In this document: positions 1 through 9,146 of the stretch, piece after piece | Layout of the letters: each line of letters begins with the position of its first letter | Numbering within the stretch: the first letter of the stretch is position 1 | Assembly: GCA_035291645.1 (NCBI GenBank) | Contig: DATDRQ010000220.1 | Span: forward strand, 1 to 32,094 | From: DATDRQ01 sp035291645 | GTDB lineage: Bacteria > Chloroflexota > Anaerolineae > Anaerolineales > UBA4823 | Direction of reading: 5' to 3' | Length of the DNA stretch: 32,094 bases | Notes under the pieces: model-generated | Told to the model about the DNA's origin: nothing | What the model saw: the letters and a program-made list of their open reading frames with translations, nothing else | Database searches by the model: none | Made by a program: the position numbers and the translations under genes

Positions 1-450
1 GTTGGACGCGTCCGAAAAGATATTCGCCAGTGTTGGGATACCTGGGCAATCGAGAATGGTTACCGTACGATGCGAATCACGTGGGCTGGTTCAATTCCTC
101 ACCAGAACATCCCCGAGATCGACCGGTCGGCGCACCTGCTGTTCTCTGCCGACTTGAACGCGGCCTGCCCGAATTCCGTGATCGAAGCGCTCGCCTGCGG
201 CACGCCGGTTGTATCCTTCGATACCGGCGCCCTGCCCGAGCTGGTGCCACCCAAAGCCGGCAGGATTGCTCTTTACGGAGGAGATCCGTGGAAACTTGAC
301 CCGCCGGACATGGATGCCCTTGTAAAGGCTGGAGAAGAAGTCCTGTGGGGAGGGGAGCAGCTGCGCTCTGGGGCGCGCGCCCAGGCAGAAGCGTATTTCG
401 ACCTTGAAGACATGGTAGATGATTACCAACAGGTGTTATTAGGTGATTAA
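1..450 (+). CDS. Glycosyltransferase family 4, C-terminal part (5' end outside window)
   Basis: The frame is open from the first base, so the gene starts upstream of the window. Only the C-terminal nucleotide-sugar-binding half of a GT-B fold protein is present. The diagnostic stretch is NSVIEALACGTPVV followed by PELV, the E-x7-E type motif of GT4 enzymes, which contacts the sugar-nucleotide donor. The protein ends with an acidic tail at a TAA. It lies 8 bases before an FkbM methyltransferase and in the same direction as two more GT4 genes, so it belongs to a surface polysaccharide or glycoconjugate cluster. Donor and acceptor cannot be told from sequence. The family call is firm; the exact substrate is unknown. 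Confidence 0.85.
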   Translation, partial: VGRVRKDIRQCWDTWAIENGYRTMRITWAGSIPHQNIPEIDRSAHLLFSADLNAACPNSVIEALACGTPVVSFDTGALPELVPPKAGRIALYGGDPWKLDPPDMDALVKAGEEVLWGGEQLRSGARAQAEAYFDLEDMVDDYQQVLLGD

Positions 451-458
451 CTACCTCG

Positions 459-1331
459 ATGAGTAACTCCAACCTGGCCTTAATATTAGCCGCCTGGACC
501 GCGCGCATCCTGCCGCGGCCGGTTAAACGAGCCTTATACCGCTCGCCTGGCCTGGCTGGTACCCTCCGATCTACGTTAAACCGGGCGGCGCCCCAGGGAT
601 TGACCGACACACGCGTGGCTGCTGGCGGACTCACGGGGATGACCCTATCCTTAGATCTTCAGAGTGAGAAGGATTACTGGTTGGGCACGTATGAGCCTGA
701 AATACAGCAGGCGATCCAGGATTGGGTCAAACCAGGCATGGTCGCCTACGATGTCGGCGCGAACATCGGATACACCACCCTGCTTCTGGCCAATGCAGTC
801 GGGGAGGATGGGCGGGTGATCGCTTTCGAAGCGCATCCTGCGAACGTCGCAAGGTTGGCACGGAACCTGGCTCTGAATGCGCTGGCTGGACGCGTGATGG
901 TGATCCCGGCGGCAGTCGTCGCACAACCCGGTCCGGTCCGGTTCCTGACCGGTCCATCCGCTGGAACAGGTAAGGCGCAGGGGTCCGCAGGGCGCCAGGA
1001 AGCATGGTACGGGCAGGGGTTACCTGTCGATGGAATCAGCCTGGACAATTTCGTCTTTGGACAGGGCAACCTGTCTCCACAGGTGGTCAAGATGGACATC
1101 GAGGGCGGCGAGGTGCTGGCTTTACCGGGAATGATTGGGGTGTTGAGAGAAATTGCTCCTCTGCTTTTCCTTGAGCTGCACGGATCCGAATCGGCCAAGG
1201 AGGCCTGGCAGATCTTAACTTCAAGAGGGTATAAGATCTGCCGGATGAATCCCGGGTATCCACCAGTGGAATCTATCGGTGAATTAGATTGGAAAGCCTA
1301 CCTGGTTGGAGTACCGCCTCAAGCAGCATGA
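459..1331 (+). CDS. FkbM family SAM-dependent methyltransferase
   Basis: This 290-residue protein carries the class I S-adenosylmethionine site: the glycine-rich loop DVGANIGYTTLLLA near residues 98-111, the acidic ribose-binding residue in VIAFEAHP shortly after, and KMDIEGGE near residue 212, which is the hallmark of the FkbM family. FkbM proteins O-methylate sugars or polyketides, and in a glycosyltransferase cluster the likely target is a sugar hydroxyl. An AGGTGA lies about 12 bases before the ATG. Its TGA overlaps the next gene's ATG (ATGA), which indicates translational coupling. The N-terminal 60 residues are basic and not recognised. The target is inferred from neighbours only. Confidence 0.87.
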   Translation: MSNSNLALILAAWTARILPRPVKRALYRSPGLAGTLRSTLNRAAPQGLTDTRVAAGGLTGMTLSLDLQSEKDYWLGTYEPEIQQAIQDWVKPGMVAYDVGANIGYTTLLLANAVGEDGRVIAFEAHPANVARLARNLALNALAGRVMVIPAAVVAQPGPVRFLTGPSAGTGKAQGSAGRQEAWYGQGLPVDGISLDNFVFGQGNLSPQVVKMDIEGGEVLALPGMIGVLREIAPLLFLELHGSESAKEAWQILTSRGYKICRMNPGYPPVESIGELDWKAYLVGVPPQAA

Positions 1332-2488
1332 ATGCGCCATACCGGGAGGCGATTTTAGAGGATAAAGAAAAATTCCAGGGCCGGCTCGGGGTCCAGCAGC
1401 GGGTGCTGCCTGCTTACCGGGTAGCCTTTTTCGATATGCTGGCTTCAGCATGCGAAGGAGGCATGCACCTGTTCGCCGGTGCGCCGCGGCCTGAAGAATC
1501 GATCCAGGTGGCGGACGAGCTCGAAGTAGCTCGTTATTCCCTGGCGCACAACCTATCCTTCCTGCAGGTTAATTCGCCTATCTATTTCTTGTGGCAACGA
1601 GGCCTCATTCAATGGCTGAAGCGTCTGGATCCGGATGCACTCGTCCTGGAAGCCAATCCCAGATATCTCAGCAACCGCCGGGCGATTCGCTGGATGCATG
1701 CCCGCGGGCACCCGGTGATCGGCTGGGGACTGGGAGCTCCACCAATCACGGATAATTTTCTGGCAGATATCCAGCGCGAGCTGCGCAGTAGTTTTCTGCT
1801 CTCCTGTGATGCCCTGATCGCGTACAGCCAACGCGGGGCCGAGGAATACCGGGCGCTGGGTTTCCCTGCGGAAAAAATCTTTGTCGCCTCCAATGCGGTC
1901 TCACCCCCTCCAGACTCTCCTCCTCCAGAGCGCCCTCCATTATTTGCACACCAACCCGTGGTGTTGTTTATCGGGCGGCTGCAAGCGCGCAAGCGCATCG
2001 ACAACCTGCTGCGCACCTGCGCTGGCTTACCCTCAGCCTTGCAACCACGCCTGGTGATCGTTGGCGATGGCCCAGCCCGAGAGGAGCTTCAGAATCTGGC
2101 GAGAGAGATCTACCCGAACGCCGATTTTCCCGGTTCCAGGCGTGGTAAAGAATTGGAGCCATACTTCCAGCAAGCCGATCTTTTCGTCCTTCCGGGTACA
2201 GGCGGACTGGCGGTTCAGGAGGCCATGGCGCACGGATTACCGGTCCTGGTGGCTGAAGGCGATGGGACTCAGGCTGACATGGTCAGACCGGAGAATGGCT
2301 GGCTGATCCCTCCGGGAGACGATAACGCCCTCGGACAAACCCTGCAGGCAGCTCTTTCCGACCCGGGTCGCCTCAGAAGGATGGGCCTCCAGTCTTACCG
2401 AATTGCGGAGCGAGAGGTGAATATCCAGGCCATGGTGCAGGTCTTCTTACGAGCCATCCATACGGTCAGATCCTTCTCGAGGGGGTAA
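1328..2488 (+). CDS. Glycosyltransferase family 4
   Basis: A GT-B glycosyltransferase of 386 residues. I chose the ATG that overlaps the stop of the FkbM gene (ATGA); an upstream in-frame start at 1289 would add 13 residues overlapping that gene. The N-terminal acceptor domain has VLPAYRVAFFDML near the start, as in enzymes that transfer to lipid-linked sugars. The C-terminal domain has FIGRLQARKRIDNLL, then LVIVGDGPAREELQ, then GGLAVQEAMAHGLPVLV, which is the donor-binding E-x7-E region. The next gene starts 6 bases after its stop. It probably adds one sugar during glycan assembly; the linkage is unknown. Confidence 0.87.
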   Translation: MNAPYREAILEDKEKFQGRLGVQQRVLPAYRVAFFDMLASACEGGMHLFAGAPRPEESIQVADELEVARYSLAHNLSFLQVNSPIYFLWQRGLIQWLKRLDPDALVLEANPRYLSNRRAIRWMHARGHPVIGWGLGAPPITDNFLADIQRELRSSFLLSCDALIAYSQRGAEEYRALGFPAEKIFVASNAVSPPPDSPPPERPPLFAHQPVVLFIGRLQARKRIDNLLRTCAGLPSALQPRLVIVGDGPAREELQNLAREIYPNADFPGSRRGKELEPYFQQADLFVLPGTGGLAVQEAMAHGLPVLVAEGDGTQADMVRPENGWLIPPGDDNALGQTLQAALSDPGRLRRMGLQSYRIAEREVNIQAMVQVFLRAIHTVRSFSRG

Positions 2489-2494
2489 ACATCC

Positions 2495-3697
2495 ATGCGC
2501 CTTCTCTTCATCGCCGACGGTCGTTCCCCGATCGCTCTTAACTGGATCGCCGGTTTCACCGAACAGGGGGATGAGGTTCATCTCGTCTCGACCTATCCAT
2601 GCAACCCTGAACTCGGCCTGGCCTCCTTATCCATAAATCCGGTGGCCTTCAGTCGAACTCGGGGTGAGTCAACCGGCCACGCCGGCTCAGTGAGCAGTAA
2701 GTCCTGGCTCGCTGGTGGAGAGGGCGTTCGGCTGCGCACCGTGGTCCGCCATTGGTTTGGGCCATTCACCATACCTTCCGCAGCCCGTCGTCTTCAAAAA
2801 CTAGTCCGTGATTTACGACCCGACCTGGTACACGCCATGCGCATCCCCTACGAGGGCATGCTGGCTGCTACCGCTCTGGCGAATTCGCCTGAGATACCGC
2901 TGGTGGTCTCCGTCTGGGGGAACGATTTTACCTTGCACGCCCCTGCGACCCCCTGGATGGGCAGCAATACTCGCAAATCCCTGTTACGCGCAGACGGATT
3001 GCACACCGATTGCCAGCGGGACCTGCGCCTGGCGCGCAAGTGGGGATTTCCAGGCTCACGACTTGCAGTTGTGCTTCCCGGGAACGGCGGGATCCGCCTG
3101 GACGTATTCTACCCATCCCAATCCAAGAAAAACGGGCAAGAATATGTAATCAATCCACGCGGGTTTCGCGCCTACGTTCGTAACGATATTTTCTTCCGGG
3201 CGGTGCCGTTGGTACTGAATGCACGCCCGGGGGTCAGGTTCATTTGCCCTGCGATGGAAGGAGAGGGGCAGGCTCACCGCTGGTTGCAGGAATACGGGCT
3301 CACAGACAAAGTCGATTTGTTGCCAAAGCTGACCAGGGCTCAGATGGCAGAGCTTTTCCGCACAGCCCTGGTAGCCATCTCTCCTAGCACACACGATGGC
3401 ACGCCCAATACGCTCCTGGAAGCCATGGCCTGCGGATGTTTTCCGATCGCCGGAGACATCGAATCGCTGCATGAATGGATTACTCCCGGTCTCAACGGTC
3501 TCCTGGTGAAGCCGGACGATCCAAGGGCGCTTAGCGAGGCGATCTTGATTGCACTGAGGTCGCCTGAGTTGCGCGAACAGGCCGCACACTATAACTGGAA
3601 GCTGGTCGCGGAGCGGGCTGAGCACCACAAGGTGATGCGGGAGGCGCGTAAGTTTTACCAAAAGCTCGTACATGAAGAAAACCGCGGAAGCCTATAA
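2495..3697 (+). CDS. Glycosyltransferase family 4
   Basis: A 400-residue GT-B enzyme. The start ATG follows a purine-rich GAGGGGG about 9 bases upstream. The N-terminus MRLLFIADGRSPIAL begins a Rossmann-like acceptor domain, and VSVWGNDF near residue 145 is typical of GT4 proteins. The donor half ends with PNTLLEAMACGCFPIAGD, the E-x7-E motif, and then GLLVKPDDP. It is the last gene of the plus-strand glycan cluster and ends 42 bases before the stop of the convergent lpd gene. Its final codons overlap a likely terminator that serves the opposite strand. Substrate unknown. Confidence 0.87.
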   Translation: MRLLFIADGRSPIALNWIAGFTEQGDEVHLVSTYPCNPELGLASLSINPVAFSRTRGESTGHAGSVSSKSWLAGGEGVRLRTVVRHWFGPFTIPSAARRLQKLVRDLRPDLVHAMRIPYEGMLAATALANSPEIPLVVSVWGNDFTLHAPATPWMGSNTRKSLLRADGLHTDCQRDLRLARKWGFPGSRLAVVLPGNGGIRLDVFYPSQSKKNGQEYVINPRGFRAYVRNDIFFRAVPLVLNARPGVRFICPAMEGEGQAHRWLQEYGLTDKVDLLPKLTRAQMAELFRTALVAISPSTHDGTPNTLLEAMACGCFPIAGDIESLHEWITPGLNGLLVKPDDPRALSEAILIALRSPELREQAAHYNWKLVAERAEHHKVMREARKFYQKLVHEENRGSL

Positions 3698-3706
3698 CTC
3701 CCGCGG
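3674..3706 (-). terminator. Candidate rho-independent terminator for the E1-E2-E3 operon
   Basis: Read on the minus strand downstream of lpd, an all-GC stem CCGCGG (3706-3701) and CCGCGG (3687-3682) closes a 13-base loop and is followed directly by TTTTCTTC. It lies inside the last codons of the convergent glycosyltransferase gene. The stem is short, so the call is moderate. Confidence 0.4.
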
Positions 3707-3739
3707 AGTGAATAGAAAATAGAATCCAATTAGTTATAC

Positions 3740-5137
3740 CTATATATGAATAGAATGCCCTTCCGCGGCGTGGGCAGCCTCCATCAGCACCTCGCTTAGC
3801 GTTGGGTGGGCGTGGACGTTACGGGCGATCTCCACCGGGGTGAGCTCCATCATCTGCGCCAGGGTCAGTTCCGGAAGCAGCTCGGTCACCTCCGGGCCGA
3901 TCATATGCGCCCCAAGGATCTCGCCGTACCTGGCATCCGTAATGATCTTCACCCAGCCGGTCGTCTCTCCCAAACCGAGCGCCTTGCCATTTGGCTGGAA
4001 TGGGAAGCGTCCCACGACGATATCGAAGCCGCGTTCCTTCGCCACCGCTTCCGTGATTCCGAACGAGGCGATCTGCGGGTCGCAATACGTGGCGCGCGGC
4101 ATCATTTCATAGTCCAGGACAACAGTCTCCGCGCCGGCGATATTTTCGGCGCACACGATCCCCTGCGCGGAACCGACGTGAGCCAGCAGCAGCTTGCCGG
4201 TCACGTCGCCGATCGCCCAAATCCCCGGTACGTTGGTCGCCATGCGGTCGTCGATCTCGACGTCCCCTCGATCGCCGACCTTTACACCTATCTCTTCCAA
4301 TCCTAAGCCCTTGCCGTTGGGGCGAAAACCGATCGCTATCATGGCCTGTTCGGCCTCCAGGGTCTTCTCGCCGCCCTCACCGGTTACGCGCACGACAGCG
4401 CTCCCATCCCTGGCTTCCACCGATTCGACCCGTGTCCCGGTCATGGCTTTGATTCCTTTTTTCTTGAACGCCTTCGCCAGCTCGGCACTGATCTCGGGAT
4501 CCTCCAGAGGCACCAGGTTCGGCAGCATCTCGACGATTGTGACGTCCACCCCATATGAATTCCAGACGGTGGCAAACTCGACCCCGATCGCCCCGGAGCC
4601 GATGATGATCACAGATTTCGGCAGTTTTTCCTGAAGGATAGCTTCAAGGTAGGTTACCACTTTTTCCCCATCCACAATCCATCCGGTCGGTACGATGCTG
4701 CTGGCGCCAGTTGCGATCACGATGTTCTTCGCCTTGATTTCGGCGGTCAGGCCATCTTCACCGGTGACGTCCAGCGAATCTCGTGAAGTAACCCTGGCTG
4801 CCCCCATTAGAACGTCGATTTTGTTCTTCTTCATCAGAAAGCCAACGCCTTTGACCAGCCGGTCGGATACCTGGCGGCTGCGCTTGACGGCAACGCTGTA
4901 ATCCAGGTTCAGGTTGTCGAATGAGAAGCCGAAGTCCTTGCCGCGCTCACGCAGCGTCCGGGCGATATCGGCGTTGCGTAGCAGGGCCTTGGAAGGGATA
5001 CAGCCGACGTTGAGGCATACTCCTCCCAACCATTGTTTATCCACGATAGCGGTCTTCAAGCCTAGTTGTGAGGCGCGGATTGCGCAGACATAACCAGCCG
5101 GGCCGGCGCCGATGACGACGACGTCGTATTCAGCCAT
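3740..5137 (-). CDS. lpdA: Dihydrolipoyl dehydrogenase (E3)
   Basis: This flavoprotein reoxidises dihydrolipoamide on E2 with NAD+, the last step of 2-oxo acid dehydrogenase complexes. At 465 residues it has the family's usual length. It shows the FAD site VVVIGAGPAGYVCA at residues 7-20, the redox disulfide GGVCLNVGCIP (C41, C46), the NAD site IIIGSGAIGVEFA, the second FAD motif WAIGDVTG, and the C-terminal HAHPTLSE with the catalytic His-Glu pair near 444-449. I chose the ATG at 5137 because AGGAG sits 7 bases before it; an ATG five codons earlier would lie within that ribosome site. It follows E1 and E2 in one operon, 99 bases after E2. Confidence 0.95.
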   Translation of the reverse strand: MAEYDVVVIGAGPAGYVCAIRASQLGLKTAIVDKQWLGGVCLNVGCIPSKALLRNADIARTLRERGKDFGFSFDNLNLDYSVAVKRSRQVSDRLVKGVGFLMKKNKIDVLMGAARVTSRDSLDVTGEDGLTAEIKAKNIVIATGASSIVPTGWIVDGEKVVTYLEAILQEKLPKSVIIIGSGAIGVEFATVWNSYGVDVTIVEMLPNLVPLEDPEISAELAKAFKKKGIKAMTGTRVESVEARDGSAVVRVTGEGGEKTLEAEQAMIAIGFRPNGKGLGLEEIGVKVGDRGDVEIDDRMATNVPGIWAIGDVTGKLLLAHVGSAQGIVCAENIAGAETVVLDYEMMPRATYCDPQIASFGITEAVAKERGFDIVVGRFPFQPNGKALGLGETTGWVKIITDARYGEILGAHMIGPEVTELLPELTLAQMMELTPVEIARNVHAHPTLSEVLMEAAHAAEGHSIHI

Positions 5138-5236
5138 GAGAGATCTCCTCATCGAAACGAATTGAATACCCGGGGAAATCGGAGACCAGGCGGAAGGGTA
5201 AGACCCCTCTCCCCTTTACCGACATCCCCTGATCGA

Positions 5237-6508
5237 TTATCCCCAGTTCTGCAATGATTCTACCACTTTGGCGAGAAAGGCATCCGCGCTGGCCCCATCC
5301 AGAATGCGGTGATCAAAGGTCAAGGATAAGTAGACCATTGGGCGGATAGCGATGGCATCCTCGATCACCACGACGCGCTTCTGGATTGCACCGACCCCTA
5401 GAATCCCGCACTGCGGCTGATTGATGATCGGGGTGGCGAACAGAGAGCCGCTGGTCCCATGGTTGGTGATGGTGAAGCTGCCTCCTTTGACCTCGTCCGG
5501 TTTAAGCTGGCGCTCCCGGGCCCGCTTCGCCAGGTCATTCACCATCCGGGCGACCCCCAACAGTGACAGGCTGTCGGCGTTGCAGATCACGGGGACGATC
5601 AGACCCGCCTCACCCAGCGAAGTTGCCATGCCGAGGTTAATCTCCCGGTGAATATGTATGCCGTCGTCGCCCCAGGATGAATTGACGACCGGGTAAGCCT
5701 TCAGCGCAGCGACGGCCGCCGTGACGAAGTACGCGGTGAAGGTCAGGTTAACCCCGTCGCGAGCGAAGGAATCTTTATTGGCCTGGCGGTGCTTGACTAC
5801 CCGGCTCAGATCCGCTTCCATTACCGTGGTCACGTGTGGGGAAGTATGTTTGCTGTGCACCATGTGATCTGCGATCGCCCGGCGCACCGCGGTATGCGGG
5901 ATGACCTCGCCCGGTTTCGGCGCTGCCAAAACTGGTTGAGCAGCGACTGGTGTCGCAGCCGGGGGCTGAGCAGGTCGTGCTTGTGCCTGCGCATCGATGG
6001 GCAGCTGCTCCTGCCCGCCTTTTTCCAAGTAAGCCAGGACGTCCTTCTTAGTGATGCGCCCTCCCTGACCTGTGCCCGGGACGTTTTTCAGATCGATGCC
6101 ATGTTCGCTGGCCATCCTGGCAACTACGGGAGAGATAAAGCCCAGGTCACGCTCTCGAGCAACTGTCGGCTGCGCCTCGCCTCTTACCGATCCCAATTCT
6201 AGATCGACATCGCCGACTTGCACCGGAACGGACCTCGGAGCCAGCTCTCCAGCCGCCGGGACTTCCTCTTCAGGTTCTCCAATCCAGGCCAGCAACGTCC
6301 CGGCGTTGACCGTGGTCCCTTCGGCCACCAGGATATCGAGCAAGGTGCCCGCGGCAGGACTTGGGATCTCGGAGTCGACCTTGTCGGTGTTGATTTCCAG
6401 GAGAGGCTCGTATTCCTCGATCCTGTCTCCTTTCGCTTTCAACCAGCGGCTGATGGTCCCTTCCACAACCGATTCGCCCAATTGAGGCATGATGACTTGG
6501 ACTGGCAT
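5237..6508 (-). CDS. 2-oxo acid dehydrogenase complex E2, dihydrolipoamide acyltransferase
   Basis: The 423-residue core subunit carries one N-terminal lipoyl domain (1-77) with the lipoylated lysine in NTDKVDSE (K43), an Ala/Pro/Glu-rich linker, a peripheral-subunit-binding domain (about 124-160, SPVVARMASEHGID then GTGQGGRITKKDVLAYL), a second Pro/Ala linker, and the catalytic acyltransferase domain ending in DHRILDGA (H400, D404). It moves the acyl group from E1 to CoA. The start is an ATG with GGAGGA just upstream. It begins 28 bases after the fused E1 gene, so the two are surely co-transcribed. Sequence style and E1 type point to a branched-chain or broad 2-oxo acid complex rather than pyruvate dehydrogenase, but that is inference. 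Confidence 0.93.
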   Translation of the reverse strand: MPVQVIMPQLGESVVEGTISRWLKAKGDRIEEYEPLLEINTDKVDSEIPSPAAGTLLDILVAEGTTVNAGTLLAWIGEPEEEVPAAGELAPRSVPVQVGDVDLELGSVRGEAQPTVARERDLGFISPVVARMASEHGIDLKNVPGTGQGGRITKKDVLAYLEKGGQEQLPIDAQAQARPAQPPAATPVAAQPVLAAPKPGEVIPHTAVRRAIADHMVHSKHTSPHVTTVMEADLSRVVKHRQANKDSFARDGVNLTFTAYFVTAAVAALKAYPVVNSSWGDDGIHIHREINLGMATSLGEAGLIVPVICNADSLSLLGVARMVNDLAKRARERQLKPDEVKGGSFTITNHGTSGSLFATPIINQPQCGILGVGAIQKRVVVIEDAIAIRPMVYLSLTFDHRILDGASADAFLAKVVESLQNWG

Positions 6509-6536
6509 GATTCCTCCACTGACTCAGTTCACACTG

Positions 6537-8975
6537 TTAATCGATTACTGGGTAGCTGCTCGGATCGGATTCGTGCATCATTTCGTAGACTCGCTGGAAG
6601 ATTTGCTCTGCATTCGGTTTCGACCAGTAGTCGCCATCCGAGCCATAGGCCGGGCGGTGCGGTTTTCCTGAAAGCGTTCGAGGGGGACCATCCAGCCAGA
6701 AGTACCCACCCTGTTTCTCGATCACTTCCTGGAGCATATAGGCGGTCGTCCCACCCGGGACGTCTTCGTCAACGAAGATGATCCGGCTGGTTTTCTTCAA
6801 GGATTCGAGGATGCCTCCATGGATATCGAAGGGGAGCAAAGTCTGCACGTCGACGATTTCTATGTCTATGCCTGTTTCTCTGAGCAGCTCGGCAGCTTCC
6901 AGGGCGATCCGGCAGCACGCGCCGTAAGTGACCAGCGTAACGTCACTCCCCTCACGGATCACCTCGGGTACTCCAAGCGGCACGGTAAACTCGCCGATAT
7001 TATCCGGGAGCCGTTCTTTCAAGCGATATCCGTTCAGGACTTCGACTAAGAGAGCGGGGTCTTCAGAGCGGAATAACGTGTTGTAAAAACCAGCCGCCTG
7101 GGTCATGTCGCGTGGCACCAGCACGTGCATGCCGCGCACCAGGTGGATAATGCCGGCCATCAGCGAACCGCTGTGCCAGATCCCTTCCAGGCGGTGGCCG
7201 CGCGTGCGCACGATCACCGGGGCGATCTGCCCGCCCTTCGTCCGCCAGTGTAATGTTGCCAGGTCATCGGACATGATCTGGAGCGCATACGGTAAGTAGT
7301 CGAGGTACTGGATCTCGGCGATCGGGCGCAGGCCGCGCATCGCCATACCGATCGCCTGCCCGATGATGGTGGTCTCCCGGATGCCGGTATCGGAGACGCG
7401 CAACGGTCCGTACTTCTCCTGCAAGCCGCGCATACCTTGATTAACGTCGCCCAACTTGCCGACATCCTCCCCAAAGGCGATCAGGCGCGGTTCTCTGGCA
7501 AAGGCGGCGTCGAAGCAAGCGTTGAGCACTTCGTGTCCATGAACGGACGGAGATTCTTCCGAGTATTGTGCCGGGATCGCGGCTACTTCTATGGCTGAAG
7601 TCCCCGATTGGTTGTACAGGTGGGAGCTATAGCGATCCTCGTTCAGCACTTCCTGTTCCGCCTTCCAGGCGATCAGGTCTTTTTTTACCGGCAGGGCTTC
7701 GTCCCTGACGATGGTTAAAGTGCGGATGACAGCTGCCATGATGTCCCGGCGAAGAGGATTCGGGAGGCTGGCCAGCTTTTCCCGAATCCTGGTCAGTTCA
7801 GTGGAGTGCCTGGAGTTGGAGGCGATGTTCTCCAGTATGCTTGCCACCTTTCTGCGTTCCTCATGGATGGGTGTGAGATAGCTGCGCCAGGCTTCTCTGC
7901 GTGCCGCCTCCACATTCTGCTGCTCCTCTTTCTCTAACAGGACCAGTTCTTCACGGTCTGCAAGAGCCTGGTCGAGGATATATTGGCGAAACTTTGTCAG
8001 GCAGTCGAACGCCTGTTCCCAATCGAGCCGCTCCCTGGATTTGTAACGCTCTTGGCTTCCTGAGGTGGAATGACCTTGCGGCTGGGTCAGTTCGATGACG
8101 TGTACGATGGCGGGGATGTGCTCCGCACGGACTTTTCGGGCTGCCTCCAGGTACATATTGATCAACGCCGGGTAATCCCAGCCTTTTACCTGGTACAGGT
8201 CGAAGCCCTGTCCAGGTCCAGGCTCCCGCCGGAATCCCTCGAGCAGTTCGAAGATGTCCTGTTTGACCATCTGGTACTCGTTGGTCACCGATATCCCGAA
8301 TCCATCATCCCAGATGGAGAGCAGCACAGGCGCCTGGAGGACGCCGATGGCGTTGATCGCCTCCCAGAACATCCCTTCTGCCGTGGTTGCGTTACCGATG
8401 GTGCCGAAAGCGATCTCGTCCCCGTTGTTCGAGAACTGGGTATAGCCGTGCAGTTCGTCCAGCTCACGGTATAGCCGGGAGGCGTATCCTAAGCCGACCA
8501 GGCGCGGCATCTGTGACCCGGTCGGGGAAACGTCTGCCGAAGAGTTGGCCAGCCCGGTTAAGTCTTTCCAGCTCCCATCTGGGTACAGGCTGCGCGTGCC
8601 GAAATGAGCGTTCATCGCTCGACCGGCGGAGGCGGGATCGGCTTCAATGTCCACGTGGGCGTACAGCTGGGCGAAAAACTGTTGAATGGTAAGAGACTCG
8701 ACTGCGAACATAAAGGTCTGATCACGATAATACCCGGAGCGAAAATCCCCCTTTCGAAATGCTTTAGCCATGGCGATCTGCGCCAGTTCTTTACCATCTC
8801 CGAATATGCCGAACTTGGCTTTCCCGCTCATCACCTCTCGCCTGCCGCTCAGGCTCACCTGCCGGCTTCGGTAAGCCAGGCGGTAGTCAGCCAGGATTTC
8901 CTCAGGGTCCAGACCGGCAAGGGCGGCGTCTGATTTTTCCTTCTTTTCCCTCGTGCGACTCCTTGGGCTATTCAT
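6537..8975 (-). CDS. 2-oxo acid dehydrogenase E1, fused alpha and beta subunits
   Basis: This thiamine-diphosphate enzyme decarboxylates the 2-oxo acid and transfers the acyl group to lipoyl-E2. In one 812-residue chain it joins an alpha part (about 25-370) and a beta part (about 476-806) through a charged helical linker. The alpha part contains the cofactor region GTIGNATTAEGMFWEAINA (192-210) and IWDDGFGISV (221-230). The beta part shows FGEDVGKLGDVNQGM, then RVSDTGIRETTIIG, and the transketolase C-terminal region VTLVTYGACC. Alpha-beta fusions of this style occur in Bacteroidetes and Chloroflexi. The position of the usual metal-binding GDG aspartate is Asn195. AGGTGAGGGG precedes the ATG. 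It is first of the E1-E2-E3 operon. Confidence 0.92.
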   Translation of the reverse strand: MNSPRSRTREKKEKSDAALAGLDPEEILADYRLAYRSRQVSLSGRREVMSGKAKFGIFGDGKELAQIAMAKAFRKGDFRSGYYRDQTFMFAVESLTIQQFFAQLYAHVDIEADPASAGRAMNAHFGTRSLYPDGSWKDLTGLANSSADVSPTGSQMPRLVGLGYASRLYRELDELHGYTQFSNNGDEIAFGTIGNATTAEGMFWEAINAIGVLQAPVLLSIWDDGFGISVTNEYQMVKQDIFELLEGFRREPGPGQGFDLYQVKGWDYPALINMYLEAARKVRAEHIPAIVHVIELTQPQGHSTSGSQERYKSRERLDWEQAFDCLTKFRQYILDQALADREELVLLEKEEQQNVEAARREAWRSYLTPIHEERRKVASILENIASNSRHSTELTRIREKLASLPNPLRRDIMAAVIRTLTIVRDEALPVKKDLIAWKAEQEVLNEDRYSSHLYNQSGTSAIEVAAIPAQYSEESPSVHGHEVLNACFDAAFAREPRLIAFGEDVGKLGDVNQGMRGLQEKYGPLRVSDTGIRETTIIGQAIGMAMRGLRPIAEIQYLDYLPYALQIMSDDLATLHWRTKGGQIAPVIVRTRGHRLEGIWHSGSLMAGIIHLVRGMHVLVPRDMTQAAGFYNTLFRSEDPALLVEVLNGYRLKERLPDNIGEFTVPLGVPEVIREGSDVTLVTYGACCRIALEAAELLRETGIDIEIVDVQTLLPFDIHGGILESLKKTSRIIFVDEDVPGGTTAYMLQEVIEKQGGYFWLDGPPRTLSGKPHRPAYGSDGDYWSKPNAEQIFQRVYEMMHESDPSSYPVID

Positions 8976-9146
8976 CCCCTCACCTTTTTTGATACGAATG
9001 TCTTCGAATCCTTACGCGTGGTCCGGAGACCGCGCCCAACTTATACTATCGGAATTGAACGGGGAGCGGCGCGCAACGCTCGCCGTACGGGATTCGATGC
9101 AATGTCTCGAACCCGAAATGAAAGTGTGTGCCACCCATCCAGAAAC
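8976..9146. other. Intergenic region upstream of the E1 gene
   Basis: This 171-base stretch separates the iron-sulfur oxidoreductase stop from the E1 start. On the minus strand it holds TAGTATAAG around 9050-9042, which could be a -10 element for the E1 operon, but no convincing -35 lies at the right distance. I see no hairpin with a U-tract and no small gene. Confidence 0.3.

Noticed and set aside
9042..9050. Promoter for the E1-E2-E3 operon
   Set aside because: TAGTATAAG resembles a -10 box, but no -35 lies at an acceptable distance, so it is not listed as a promoter.
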